Shown here: positions 16,580-25,116 of the stretch, piece after piece
How the letters are laid out: each line of letters begins with the position of its first letter
How positions within the stretch are numbered: the stretch's first letter is position 1
Source: an uncultured Acidobacteriia bacterium
GTDB taxonomy: Bacteria; Acidobacteriota; Terriglobia; Bryobacterales; Bryobacteraceae
Length of the DNA stretch: 48,039 nucleotides
Direction of reading: 5' to 3'
NCBI GenBank assembly: GCA_903875575.1
Contig: CAIQWJ010000050.1
Coordinates: forward strand, 1 to 48,039
Translations under genes and position numbers: made by a program
Notes under the pieces: generated by a model
Seen by the model: the letters and a program-made list of their open reading frames with translations, nothing else
What the model was told of the DNA's origin: nothing
Database searches by the model: none

Positions 16580-17446
16580 ATGAAGGCGTTCGCGGTACTG
16601 CTGGCAATTTGCGCCATGGCGATGGGGCAGGATACTCATGTTGTCCTGCTGGGCACGGGCAATCCAAATCCAGACCCCGAACGCATGGGACCGTCGGCCG
16701 CAGTAGTGACCGGCGGACGCGTTTACCTGGTGGATCTGGGGGCGGGCGTGGTGCGTCGGGCCGCACTGGCCGGCTTGAAGATGACGCAGATGACGCGCGC
16801 GTTTGTGACGCATCTGCACACGGATCACACGGTGGGACTGCCGGATATGATTTTCACTCCGGCGGTGACGGGCAGGCTGGAGGCATTGGAATTGTATGGA
16901 CCTCCAGGGCTGCGTTCGATGGTTTCCAACGTGATGAAGGCCTGGCAGCAGGATATGGATATCCGGCTGCACGGGCTGGAACCGGCGATGCAGGCGGCTT
17001 ATGTGGTCCATGCGCACGACGTGAAGCCTGGAGAGATCTATCATGACGACGCGGTGCGGGTGATCGCGTTTCCGGTGAAGCACGGGTCGTGGAAGTACGC
17101 GTATGGGTATCGCCTTGAGGCGAAAGATAAGGTGATCGTGTTTTCGGGCGATACGACTTTCAGCGAAGCGGTAGCGCGCGCGGCAGCGGGTTGCGACATT
17201 CTGGTGCATGAGGTGTACTCGGCGGCGGGGCTGGCGAATCGCACGCCGGACTGGCAGAAATATCACACGGCGTTTCACACCTCGGCGGTGGATCTGGGGA
17301 AGCTGGCGGCAGAGGCGAAGCCGAAGAAGCTGGTGCTGTATCACGAGTTGCCGATGGGGCAGACGCAGGAAGAAGTGCTGCGTGAGATTCGACAGCATTT
17401 CGACGGGAATGTGATTTACGGGAACGATCTGGACGTGATCCGGTAG
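16580..17446 (+). CDS. Exported metallo-beta-lactamase-fold hydrolase (RNase Z-like subgroup)
   Basis: A 288-residue protein with a short signal peptide (M-K-A-F-A-V-L-L-A-I-C-A-M-A-M-G-Q). The metal motif H-L-H-T-D-H is at His78, His80, Asp82, His83. Later ligands are likely in F-P-V-K-H-G, F-S-G-D-T-T-F and L-V-L-Y-H-E-L-P. The L-G-T-G-N-P-N-P opening and S-G-D-T-T segment place it near RNase Z/arylsulfatase-type members, but an exported protein is not a tRNA processing enzyme, so the substrate is unknown. It starts 35 bases after the PiT gene; shared transcription is possible. Confidence 0.85.
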   Translation: MKAFAVLLAICAMAMGQDTHVVLLGTGNPNPDPERMGPSAAVVTGGRVYLVDLGAGVVRRAALAGLKMTQMTRAFVTHLHTDHTVGLPDMIFTPAVTGRLEALELYGPPGLRSMVSNVMKAWQQDMDIRLHGLEPAMQAAYVVHAHDVKPGEIYHDDAVRVIAFPVKHGSWKYAYGYRLEAKDKVIVFSGDTTFSEAVARAAAGCDILVHEVYSAAGLANRTPDWQKYHTAFHTSAVDLGKLAAEAKPKKLVLYHELPMGQTQEEVLREIRQHFDGNVIYGNDLDVIR

Positions 17447-17464
17447 AGGCGAAGCCGATGGCCA

Positions 17465-19618
17465 CTACGCGAAATTCAGCCGTTGGCGCAGACGTTGGAA
17501 ACGCGGGTCGTCATGATACCGATCGAAGAGTGATATGGAGCGCAGCGAGGGCAAGTAGAGATCGCGGCGCGCGAACGCTTCCTCCAGAGCTTCGAACATG
17601 GCATCGATTTGGCCTGCTGCGGCGTAATAGATAGCTGCACCGAAACTGGATGGACCGGTGAATTGACGCGCCAGCTCCCTCGCCGCAGCCGGATTGCCGG
17701 CAAGATGGTGTGCGGCAGCAAGACAACCAAGCACGGAGACATACCAGGGTGCAACCTGCAGGCACCGGGTGAAGCTCATTACCGCATCGGAAGGCTGGCC
17801 CGCGCCAAGTTGCGCGAAGCCCATCGTCAAAAGGATCAGATGGGAATCCGGTGCCATCTCGATAGCCTGTCGCGCCGCGTCAATGGCTTCAGTATGTCTT
17901 CCTGCCGCGAATAGTGAATAGATCAGACCGGAATGGTAAAGCATGGCAAGCGGATCGGTCTGGAGCGCGAGACGGCTTTGTTCCACGGCCTCGGCGGTGT
18001 TCCCCGTCGGCACAAGCCACGAAAAAGCGTATACATATCGCGCCCGCGGGGAAACGGTGTCGCCCGCGATTGCTTTGAGATGATGCCCGCGAGCGACTTC
18101 CCAGTCATAATCGAAAATTCCAGCCATGCCCCCGAGAACAGTGTGGGCATCGCTGTCTGTCGGATCGAGAGCCAGCGCTTTCTCCGCCGCGTGTTTCGCC
18201 AGGTGCTTCATTTCACTGAGGGGCCGGGCACCCATATTGGCGAGCACGTAGTAGCAGAGCGCCAGCCCGCTGTAGGCCTGTGCGTAGTCCGGGTCAATCG
18301 CGATAGCGAGTTCAAACTGTTCCTGCGCTTTCGCGGCAAACTGAGGGGTGTTGCTCTGTCTGAAATGGACGCCTCTGAGCCAGCATTCCCAGGCGCGCAG
18401 ATTTATGGCCCGTCCACGAGAGATTAAACGTACCTGAAGGGCGTCGGCGATGGCCTGGCCGATTTCGTCCTGAATGGCGAAAACGCCGGCAAAATCGCGA
18501 TCAAAACGTTCTGACCAGATGTGAGAACCGTCTGAGACCTGAACGAGTTGCGCGGTCACACGAATACGGTTGCCCGCGCGACGGACGCTGCCTTCCAGAA
18601 CATGCTGCACTCGCAGGGTTTCGGCAATCTTCGCGATGTCATCGCTCTTGCCGCGAAAAGCGAAGGACGACGTTCGGGCAATTACTTTCAGTCCCTTGAT
18701 GCGAGCCAGCAGATTGAGGATCTCTTCGGCAAGACCATCGCTGAAATACTCATTTTCCTTGTCCGCACTCAGATTGATGAAAGGCAGGACGGCGATGGAA
18801 GGAAGCTTTTCCGGCACCTGTCGTTCGATTGCCGTGGTGGCGACCAGCCCTTCAATTTCGGTTCGGACTTCGGAGATTGTCTGGTAACGATCTTCCGGCA
18901 GTTTTCGCATGCAGCGGCCGATTATGACGAAGACATTCGGCGGGAGATCCAGCGGTGCCGGCTCGTCGCGCAATACCGCGGAAATAGTGTCCGCGGCAGA
19001 CTTGCCCGCGAAGGCGCGCTTACCACTCAGAAGTTCGTACAGGACCACGCCGAATGAGAAAATATCGGAGCGCGTATCCACCGTGTCCCCTCTAGCCTGC
19101 TCCGGCGACATGTAGGCCGCAGTCCCGATGACACTGCCCACCTCGGTGAGGCTCATGGTCCGCGTCGCGTCCTCCGGACCGGCCGCTGCGGCAACTCTGG
19201 CGAGTCCGAAATCCAGCAGCTTCACACCGGACGCCGTAAGCAGGATGTTGGCGGGCTTCAGATCACGATGGACGATCTGTTTGCTGTGTGCGGCTTCCAG
19301 TGCGAGGCAAATCTGCACGGCATAGGACAGAGCTTTTTCGACAATCAGCGGGCCACCGAGCGGCGAACCGTCAATCAACTCCATCACCAGGTAGTTCGGT
19401 CCGACGTCGTACACCTGGCAAATGTGAGGATGGTTCAGGGCGGCGATGGCCTGGGCCTCGCGTTCGAAGCGGTCGCTGAAGCGAGCGGAGGATACTTTGA
19501 TTGCCACGTCACGATTAAGACGCGGATCATGAGCCCGGTATACCTGCCCCATGCCGCCGGAACCGACGGGCACCAGGATTTCGTAAGGACCGAGTTTGGT
19601 GCCGGGCGTGAGACTCAT
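17465..19618 (-). CDS. Ser/Thr protein kinase with TolB-like and TPR regions
   Basis: A 717-residue cytoplasmic protein. The kinase domain (about 12-255) has all key residues: glycine loop G-S-G-G-M-G-Q-V-Y (19-27), Lys41, H-R-D-L-K-P-A-N with Asp119, and D-F-G at 136-138. It should therefore be active. A TolB/adenylate-cyclase-associated type region follows (S-I-A-V-L-P-F-I-N-L-S-A-D-K-E-N-E-Y-F-S, about 272-385), then TPR-like helical repeats to the end (A-I-D-P-D-Y-A-Q-A-Y-S-G-L-A is a clear one). There is no membrane segment, unlike PknB-type kinases. This kinase-TolB-TPR layout is common and expanded in Solibacter-type Acidobacteria. Its partners are unknown. It is divergent from gatB with 78 bases between. 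Confidence 0.93.
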   Translation of the reverse strand: MSLTPGTKLGPYEILVPVGSGGMGQVYRAHDPRLNRDVAIKVSSARFSDRFEREAQAIAALNHPHICQVYDVGPNYLVMELIDGSPLGGPLIVEKALSYAVQICLALEAAHSKQIVHRDLKPANILLTASGVKLLDFGLARVAAAAGPEDATRTMSLTEVGSVIGTAAYMSPEQARGDTVDTRSDIFSFGVVLYELLSGKRAFAGKSAADTISAVLRDEPAPLDLPPNVFVIIGRCMRKLPEDRYQTISEVRTEIEGLVATTAIERQVPEKLPSIAVLPFINLSADKENEYFSDGLAEEILNLLARIKGLKVIARTSSFAFRGKSDDIAKIAETLRVQHVLEGSVRRAGNRIRVTAQLVQVSDGSHIWSERFDRDFAGVFAIQDEIGQAIADALQVRLISRGRAINLRAWECWLRGVHFRQSNTPQFAAKAQEQFELAIAIDPDYAQAYSGLALCYYVLANMGARPLSEMKHLAKHAAEKALALDPTDSDAHTVLGGMAGIFDYDWEVARGHHLKAIAGDTVSPRARYVYAFSWLVPTGNTAEAVEQSRLALQTDPLAMLYHSGLIYSLFAAGRHTEAIDAARQAIEMAPDSHLILLTMGFAQLGAGQPSDAVMSFTRCLQVAPWYVSVLGCLAAAHHLAGNPAAARELARQFTGPSSFGAAIYYAAAGQIDAMFEALEEAFARRDLYLPSLRSISLFDRYHDDPRFQRLRQRLNFA

Positions 19619-19696
19619 GGTTTGCGTTCAGTCCAGTTTAACGGAACCACTATTGGGCAGGTCAGACCCCACCGGATATCCTGAATAACAGCACAC

Positions 19697-21163
19697 ATGC
19701 AGGAACTCGCTTCACCCGAACTCATCGCGAAATACGAGCCGGTCATTGGCCTTGAAGTACACTGCCAGCTCGCCACGCGTACCAAGATTTTTTGCGGCTG
19801 TCCGACCAGTTTCGGTGCGCCGCCCAATACAAATGTCTGCCCGACCTGTCTCGCGCTTCCCGGCGCGCTGCCGGTGCTGAGCCGGGAGGCGGTGGAACTG
19901 GCGATTAAGGGATCGCTGGCGCTCAATTGTGCGGTGAATCCGGTTTCGCAGTTCGCGCGCAAGAATTACTTCTACCCGGATTCACCCAAGGGCTATCAGA
20001 TTTCGCAGTATGATAAACCGCTTTCCGAGCACGGCTTTGTCGATATCGTGGCTGGCGGGGCGCCGAAGCGGGTGGGCGTCACGCGTATCCACATGGAAGA
20101 CGACGCCGGCAAGAGCCAGCATGACGGCTTTAAGGATTCGTCGCGGTTTACGTACGTGGATCTCAACCGCAGCGGTACACCGTTGATCGAAATCGTGAGT
20201 GAGCCGGACATGCGGACTTCCGACGAAGCGGTGGCTTACTTCGCGGAAGTGAAGCAGGCGCTGGAATTTGTGGGCGTCTCCACGTGCGATATGGAAAAAG
20301 GTCATCTGCGCTGCGATGCCAACGTCTCGGTGCGGGTGAAGGGCGCAGAGAAGTTCGGGATTCGCGCCGAGGTGAAGAACCTCAACTCGTTCCGGTTTCT
20401 GAAGCTGGCGATTGAGTACGAAATTGCGCGGCAGGTGGCGATCGCGGAGAGCGGCGGCAGGATGTTTCAGGAGACCCGCCTGTTCGATCCGGAGACTGGC
20501 CAGACCGTCGGCATGCGCAGCAAGGAAGATGCGCACGATTACCGCTATTTTCCGGAGCCGGATCTGGTGCCGCTGCGGGTGGGCGAAAAGTGGCTGGCGG
20601 ACGTGCGGTCGACGATGCCGGAACTGCCGACTGTGAAGCGGAAGCGCTTCATTGAAGTTTACGGACTCAGTGAATACGATGCCGACGTACTGACGCAGAG
20701 CCGCCCGATTGGCGAATACTACGATGCCGTGGCGATTGCAACCGGGGACCCGAAGACTTCCGCAAATTGGGTGATGGGCGATCTGACTGCCCTGCTGAAT
20801 ACCGCGGGAACTGAGATCGGGAATTCACCGGTGACAGCGAAGAGTCTGGCGGAACTGCTGGGGCTGATCGCGAGCGGCGAACTTTCCGGGAAACTGGCGA
20901 AAGATGTGCTGGCGAAAATGTTTGAATCCGGGGATACCGCTCCGGCCATCATGGAGCGTGAGGGTCTACGGCAGATCAGCGACTCCGGCGCGCTGGGCGC
21001 GATTGTGGACGAAGTAGTAGCGGCCAATCCGAAGCAGGTGGAGCAGTACCGGAGCGGGAAGACAGCCGTGATCGGATTCCTTGTGGGCCAGGTGATGAAG
21101 CAATCGCGGGGTCAGGCGAATCCGGCTGCGGTCAATGAGCTGCTGAAGGCAAAACTTTCTTAG
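19697..21163 (+). CDS. gatB: Asp/Glu-tRNA amidotransferase subunit B
   Basis: A 488-residue subunit of the GatCAB enzyme, which converts misacylated Glu-tRNA(Gln) or Asp-tRNA(Asn) into the amidated forms. The N-terminal signature G-L-E-V-H-C-Q-L is at 18-25. The four Cys residues that bind zinc (Cys33, Cys35, Cys48, Cys51) are all present. The kinase domain has N-Y-F-Y-P-D-S-P-K-G-Y-Q-I-S-Q-Y and H-M-E-D-D-A-G-K. The C-terminal YqeY-like tail (about 410-488), which contacts tRNA, is complete. gatA and gatC are not in the window. The ribosome-binding site is weak. Confidence 0.97.
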   Translation: MQELASPELIAKYEPVIGLEVHCQLATRTKIFCGCPTSFGAPPNTNVCPTCLALPGALPVLSREAVELAIKGSLALNCAVNPVSQFARKNYFYPDSPKGYQISQYDKPLSEHGFVDIVAGGAPKRVGVTRIHMEDDAGKSQHDGFKDSSRFTYVDLNRSGTPLIEIVSEPDMRTSDEAVAYFAEVKQALEFVGVSTCDMEKGHLRCDANVSVRVKGAEKFGIRAEVKNLNSFRFLKLAIEYEIARQVAIAESGGRMFQETRLFDPETGQTVGMRSKEDAHDYRYFPEPDLVPLRVGEKWLADVRSTMPELPTVKRKRFIEVYGLSEYDADVLTQSRPIGEYYDAVAIATGDPKTSANWVMGDLTALLNTAGTEIGNSPVTAKSLAELLGLIASGELSGKLAKDVLAKMFESGDTAPAIMEREGLRQISDSGALGAIVDEVVAANPKQVEQYRSGKTAVIGFLVGQVMKQSRGQANPAAVNELLKAKLS

Positions 21164-21181
21164 AACGAGGGGATTTCACTT

Positions 21182-21631
21182 ATGTTGAATGTTGGCGATA
21201 AGGCACCGGTTTTCAAAGTTCTGACGGATTCGGGCGAAGAGTACGATCTGGCGGCGCACCAGAATGAGCGTATTGTGCTGTATTTCTATCCGCGCGCCGA
21301 TACGCCGGGCTGCACGATTGAGTCCTGCGAGTTTCGCGATACTTCGAAGAAGTTCGCGACGAAGAAGGTAACGATATTGGGGGTATCGCCGGATACGCCG
21401 AAGGCGCAGCTGAAATTCAAAGAGAAGTTCGAGCTGAATTTCACGCTGCTGGCCGATGACGATAAGACCATCGCGAATCTCTACGGCGTCATGAAAGAGA
21501 AAAACATGTACGGCAAGAAGGTGATGGGGGTGGCGCGCACCACCTTCCTGATCGATAACGGCGTGATCACCCGTATCTTTACCGGCGTGAAGCCGGAGGG
21601 ACACGCGGAAGAAGTTCTGGGAGCGCTGTAG
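21182..21631 (+). CDS. bcp: Thioredoxin-dependent peroxiredoxin, Bcp/PrxQ family
   Basis: A 149-residue cytoplasmic thiol peroxidase that reduces hydrogen peroxide and organic peroxides. The active-site segment Y-P-R-A-D-T-P-G-C-T-I-E-S-C-E-F-R-D holds the peroxidatic Cys44 and, five residues on, Cys49, the resolving Cys of the atypical two-Cys PrxQ type. The family's usual G-V-S-x-D-x-x-x-x-x-x-x-F motif is present. GAGGGGAT precedes the ATG. It ends four bases from the convergent substrate-binding protein gene. Confidence 0.95.
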   Translation: MLNVGDKAPVFKVLTDSGEEYDLAAHQNERIVLYFYPRADTPGCTIESCEFRDTSKKFATKKVTILGVSPDTPKAQLKFKEKFELNFTLLADDDKTIANLYGVMKEKNMYGKKVMGVARTTFLIDNGVITRIFTGVKPEGHAEEVLGAL

Positions 21632-21635
21632 GGCT

Positions 21636-22754
21636 TTACTCCGTCACGGTTTTTGCCAGCGTCAGTTTGCCGCCGCTCACTTTCGCGACAAAGAACCGGT
21701 GAACGCCGTTGTGGTTGGCGTCGAACGTGTAATCGGCCATGATGCCCTTGAAAGCCTTCAGACCTTCGAGGCCGGTCTTGACCCCGGCGCGCGTGGAGCC
21801 GCCAGCTTTGATCGCCTCCGCGATCATCAGCAGCGAATCGTAATACTGAGCCGCGATGACGTTCGCATCGGCACCGAAGCGCTTCTTATAATCTGCCGCC
21901 CATGTCTGGGTGGCGGGTGACATCAGCGCCGGAGCGTATTCGGTGAAAATCAACGTGCCCTCCGCCGCGGCACCGGCTTCGTCCAGAACCGGCTTCACGC
22001 CGAAATCGCGGTGGCCGATCACCTGCACCTGCAAGCCGGACGACTTCACCTGCTTTAGGAACGCCCCGCCTTCCGCCGTCTCGCCCAACGCCACCAGCAC
22101 CTTTGCGTTGCTGGCCTTGACCTGTCCGATTTGCGCTGCAAAGTCTTTATCGCCGGGACTCCAGGTGGCATTGACTGAGGCGACGATTCCCTTTTCCTTC
22201 AGCGTATCGGCAACAAAACCCGCGCGCTGATTGTGGACGCCCGTTTTGTCATGCAGGATGGCGACGTCCTTCGCTTTGAGGTCGTCAACGATGAATTGGG
22301 CGATGAAACCGGCGAGAACCGTGTCGCTGGCCCCGGCGCGAAAGATCCACTTCGACGCCGCGGTAGTGCGGGGACTCGAGCCGCCGGTCAGGTAGGGCAC
22401 CGCTTCTTTATCGACGATGGGTGCGCTGGCCAAAACGAGTGGGCTGTTGATTTCACCGGCGATCGCGATCACCTGGGGATCGTGAACCAATTTGTCGAGA
22501 GCTTTGACGGAGCCGTCGGCCGTGCTCGCATCGTCGGACCAGACGAGTTCCAGCTTAGGACCTTTCGCGCCTGCGTTGACTTTATCCAGCGCCATCTGCA
22601 GTGCGTTCTGCATGAGCTTGCCGACGTCGGCACGCTCACCGGTCAGGGGCAACTGAACGCCCACCTTGACGGTCTGGGCCTGGACGGCGCTCGTCAAAAA
22701 TACCAGCGCGAGGACTGCGCCTGTCGCGAAACTGGATGGTCTGTAGATCTTCAA
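21636..22754 (-). CDS. Branched-chain-amino-acid-type ABC substrate-binding protein (LivK-like)
   Basis: A 372-residue periplasmic-binding protein, type I fold. The start is a TTG at 22754, supported by GGGGAGAT eight bases upstream; the first residues form a signal peptide (to about residue 27, S-A-V-Q-A-Q). Family features are V-G-V-Q-L-P-L-T-G at the mature start, A-I-A-G-E-I-N-S-P-L-V-L-A-S-A-P-I (about 94-110) and F-R-A-G-A-S-D (about 137). No permease or ATPase gene is near it, so it either shares a transporter encoded elsewhere or acts as a sensor. Ligand cannot be predicted beyond amino acid or related small molecule. Confidence 0.88.
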   Translation of the reverse strand: MKIYRPSSFATGAVLALVFLTSAVQAQTVKVGVQLPLTGERADVGKLMQNALQMALDKVNAGAKGPKLELVWSDDASTADGSVKALDKLVHDPQVIAIAGEINSPLVLASAPIVDKEAVPYLTGGSSPRTTAASKWIFRAGASDTVLAGFIAQFIVDDLKAKDVAILHDKTGVHNQRAGFVADTLKEKGIVASVNATWSPGDKDFAAQIGQVKASNAKVLVALGETAEGGAFLKQVKSSGLQVQVIGHRDFGVKPVLDEAGAAAEGTLIFTEYAPALMSPATQTWAADYKKRFGADANVIAAQYYDSLLMIAEAIKAGGSTRAGVKTGLEGLKAFKGIMADYTFDANHNGVHRFFVAKVSGGKLTLAKTVTE

Positions 22755-22831
22755 GGTCTTATCTCCCCACGGGTGTGGAATAGATCGATTGTGTCATATC
22801 CGGCGGAGTAGTCTGTTTGCGGGATGGGCGC

Positions 22832-23932
22832 TTAGCGGGTGCCGCGCAACGACGCCGCGAGCGCAGAGCCGGGATTCAGCGCCACGATGGCGTCCAGTTC
22901 GGCATTGGCTTCTTTGGCAAGCCCAGCTTTGGTGTAGAGAATGGCGAGGAGCAGATGCGAAGGCGGATTGGCGGCCTGCGCCTGGGCAATGCCGCGCGCT
23001 TCTTCTTCCGCGGCAATTTCGAAACGAGGAGACGCTTTGCGCGGCGCGGGCGAAGTGGTCCACGCGCCATTGCGAAGCACGGCGACCTGCCAGACCATGG
23101 GGCGGCCGCGCGGCAGCGCCACTTCCGGAGTCCAGACGGGCGCGTGAATGGTGCCGCTGGTGGCGATTTCCTTCAGGCTGTCGTCGGCAATCGAGACCCG
23201 ATAAGCAGTGGCGCCTTCAGGCGGCGACCAGCGAAATTCGGGGCGATCGGAAAGCACGAAAACTCCGCTCGGAGAAAAGGCTCCAGCTTCCGGCTGTGCG
23301 GGACCAGTGGGCAGGCCGCGTAGCGAATCTTCCTGCCTGGCGGCATCGACGAGGGGCAGAGGGCCATCTGGCAGGTGTCCGGCTTTCAGTGCAGCAGCGA
23401 TCAGTTTCGCGGTACCTGGAGGTGGAGTGGCATCGGCCACGAGTGCACCCGACGCGCTCAGCCGGAAAAAACCACCCGCGTCGCGGAGTTGGGCCGAGGC
23501 GGCGGGTCCGGATTTTCCAGCGCGTTCCACGAGCAAGGCGGAAATTCCAGCCGCCAGGCAGAGTGCCGCGGCAAGCGGAAGCGCCCAGGCGAGGGTACGG
23601 CGGGCGGACGGCGGTGCCGGCATTTGGCGTGGGGAGAGTTGCTCGCGACGAAAGTCCTGGAGATCGGCAACCATCGCCTCGCATGATTCGCAGGTTTGCA
23701 GATGAGCGGCCAGCCGAGCCTGATCGCCCGATGTCAGGCGGCCAGCCACGTAATCGACTGCCTGCTGTTCCGCCAGGTGATCGGCACCCGCCCCCGAGGC
23801 CAGCGCGGACAACAGTTCGGCGCACAATTGGCAGGAATCGATGTGCGCGTGAAAGGCAGGAATCTGCTCCGGAGGGAGGCGCTTCGCCGCGTAGTCCTGC
23901 AACTGCGCGAAGGTGAAATGGTCGCCGTTCAT
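22832..23932 (-). CDS. Anti-sigma-like membrane protein A (two zinc fingers, beta-sandwich, helical repeats)
   Basis: A 366-residue protein. Two zf-HC2-type fingers are seen: His30-xxx-Cys34-xx-Cys37 and His77-xxx-Cys81-xx-Cys84. One membrane segment follows (about 112-134). The outer part has a fibronectin-like beta-sandwich (about 235-310, R-P-E-F-R-W-S-P-P-E-G-A-T-A-Y-R-V-S-I) and a C-terminal helical stretch like one or two TPR units (L-L-L-A-I-L-Y-T-K-A-G-L-A-K-E-A-N-A-E-L). Its ATG overlaps the stop codon of the sigma-like gene by four bases and has its own AGGAG, so the two products are made together. The protein at 27158-28270 has the same layout and similar sequence. Role as anti-sigma factor is inferred from the fingers and the gene order. 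Confidence 0.8.
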   Translation of the reverse strand: MNGDHFTFAQLQDYAAKRLPPEQIPAFHAHIDSCQLCAELLSALASGAGADHLAEQQAVDYVAGRLTSGDQARLAAHLQTCESCEAMVADLQDFRREQLSPRQMPAPPSARRTLAWALPLAAALCLAAGISALLVERAGKSGPAASAQLRDAGGFFRLSASGALVADATPPPGTAKLIAAALKAGHLPDGPLPLVDAARQEDSLRGLPTGPAQPEAGAFSPSGVFVLSDRPEFRWSPPEGATAYRVSIADDSLKEIATSGTIHAPVWTPEVALPRGRPMVWQVAVLRNGAWTTSPAPRKASPRFEIAAEEEARGIAQAQAANPPSHLLLAILYTKAGLAKEANAELDAIVALNPGSALAASLRGTR

Positions 23933-24996
23933 CTGCCTGCTCCTGTGGTGCCGGAATCCGGTGGGATATTAGTGCCGGTCGGGGATTGATCTATAACGGC
24001 CATGCGACGCGTCAACCGCTGCCGCGCGGAGGAGCGCAGGTTGATGACCTGCTGCCTCTCCAATTGCAGGAGAACTGCAATTTCATTGTCCGGAAGTGGC
24101 ACGCGGTTCCAGATGGCCGCCAGCGCCTCTTGTGTCATTTCCAGAGTGGCTGCGAGGGTGGCGAAGGTGGCGATCCGGAGGTCGGCAAGAGCACACATAG
24201 TGGCTTCTCCTGCGTTGGCGGCCCCGGAGCCGAGATTGAGCAACAGAGCGATGCGCTGGTGCAACGGCAACTGGCTGACTTCGCGCCAGAGCCAGGTGAG
24301 GCGATCTTTCAGTTCGGCGGCGTGGGCGAACCGGACCCCGTGGTCAGTCAGAGATTCGGCATGATCTTCCACGACCTCCATGCGGTCCGTGATGCCGAGG
24401 GCGTGTGCCGCTAACGTGGTGACGTCACTCAGTTCAAACCTGGCGGGTGCCGAAGACAGGATTTGACAGATCAGGTCCGGCAGCCGGGTCACCGATGATT
24501 TCGCGTTGAGCAGCTTTGTCTTGAAGCTATCGAGGGTCTCTTCGGAAGCGGCCTCGCCAGACTGTGCCATGCCGGCCAGTCCGCAAAGCCAGACACCATG
24601 TTCGGATTCCACGAAGGTGAAGCGCGCATCCGTGGTGAGTACGTAACGGATGCGATTGCGCAGGCGGGCGCGTTGCGGAGCGCGGGCGGCAAAAAATCGG
24701 TCAGCGGTATTGGATGCAACGGTGGCAGCGTAGTTTGTGAGGTCGCCGATTGGCGGACCGCCATCGGTCTCACGATGGAGACGCACAATGATGGCGGAAA
24801 CGGCATCGGCGCAGACATCTTCAAGATCTTCGGGCCGGATGTTGCGCGCGGAACTGAAACGACGCTTTACTGTGTTTCGAACAACAGGTAAGACCACGGC
24901 GAGGACGAAGGATTCGGCAGCGTCACCTGTGCCGGTACTCGCAGTGCCGGAGGGGGGCACGGGATCGCCGACGGTCGGATTCCGCGCCAATGGCAT
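23929..24996 (-). CDS. Sigma-70-like protein A, atypical, with long central region
   Basis: A 355-residue protein from ATG 24996; the frame is open to 25218 but that part overlaps the divergent gene's leader and looks non-coding. The N-terminal part (about 27-110) resembles sigma region 2 of ECF factors: D-L-E-D-V-C-A-D-A-V-S-A-I-I-V-R-L, then Y-A-A-T-V-A-S-N-T-A-D-R. A block R-L-R-N-R-I-R-Y-V-L-T-T-D-A-R-F follows. The C-terminal part (about 240-340) resembles region 4: Q-L-P-L-H-Q-R-I-A-L-L-L-N-L, later L-A-A-T-L-E-M and S-A-R-Q-R-L-T-R-R-M. The roughly 130 residues between make it nearly twice the usual ECF length. It is paralogous to the protein at 26113-27105. Whether it binds RNA polymerase is untested. 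Confidence 0.7.
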   Translation of the reverse strand: MPLARNPTVGDPVPPSGTASTGTGDAAESFVLAVVLPVVRNTVKRRFSSARNIRPEDLEDVCADAVSAIIVRLHRETDGGPPIGDLTNYAATVASNTADRFFAARAPQRARLRNRIRYVLTTDARFTFVESEHGVWLCGLAGMAQSGEAASEETLDSFKTKLLNAKSSVTRLPDLICQILSSAPARFELSDVTTLAAHALGITDRMEVVEDHAESLTDHGVRFAHAAELKDRLTWLWREVSQLPLHQRIALLLNLGSGAANAGEATMCALADLRIATFATLAATLEMTQEALAAIWNRVPLPDNEIAVLLQLERQQVINLRSSARQRLTRRMAVIDQSPTGTNIPPDSGTTGAGR

Positions 24997-25021
24997 CAAT
25001 CCATGATAAACGACTGGCGCG

Positions 25022-25034
25022 GAAAGAATCTTTC
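25022..25034. promoter_or_regulatory. Palindrome in the divergent promoter region of sigma-like gene A and the PEP-CTERM gene
   Basis: GAAAGA-A-TCTTTC is a perfect 6-bp inverted repeat with one centre base, 26 bases upstream of the sigma-like start (24996) and 83 bases upstream of the PEP-CTERM start (25117). It is well placed to be an operator for either gene. Confidence 0.4.
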
Positions 25035-25116
25035 GAGTCGGACTAATATGCTCCGGGCATGGCGCACCTTGCAGGAAGAAGAGCGCGCAACCAGCCGCTC
25101 TCCGGAGGAAACATCT

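Noticed and set aside
22789-23916. 375-residue open frame on the plus strand opposite anti-sigma-like gene A
   Set aside because: Arg-rich shadow frame; the minus-strand gene has zinc fingers, a membrane segment and a paralogue with the same plan.
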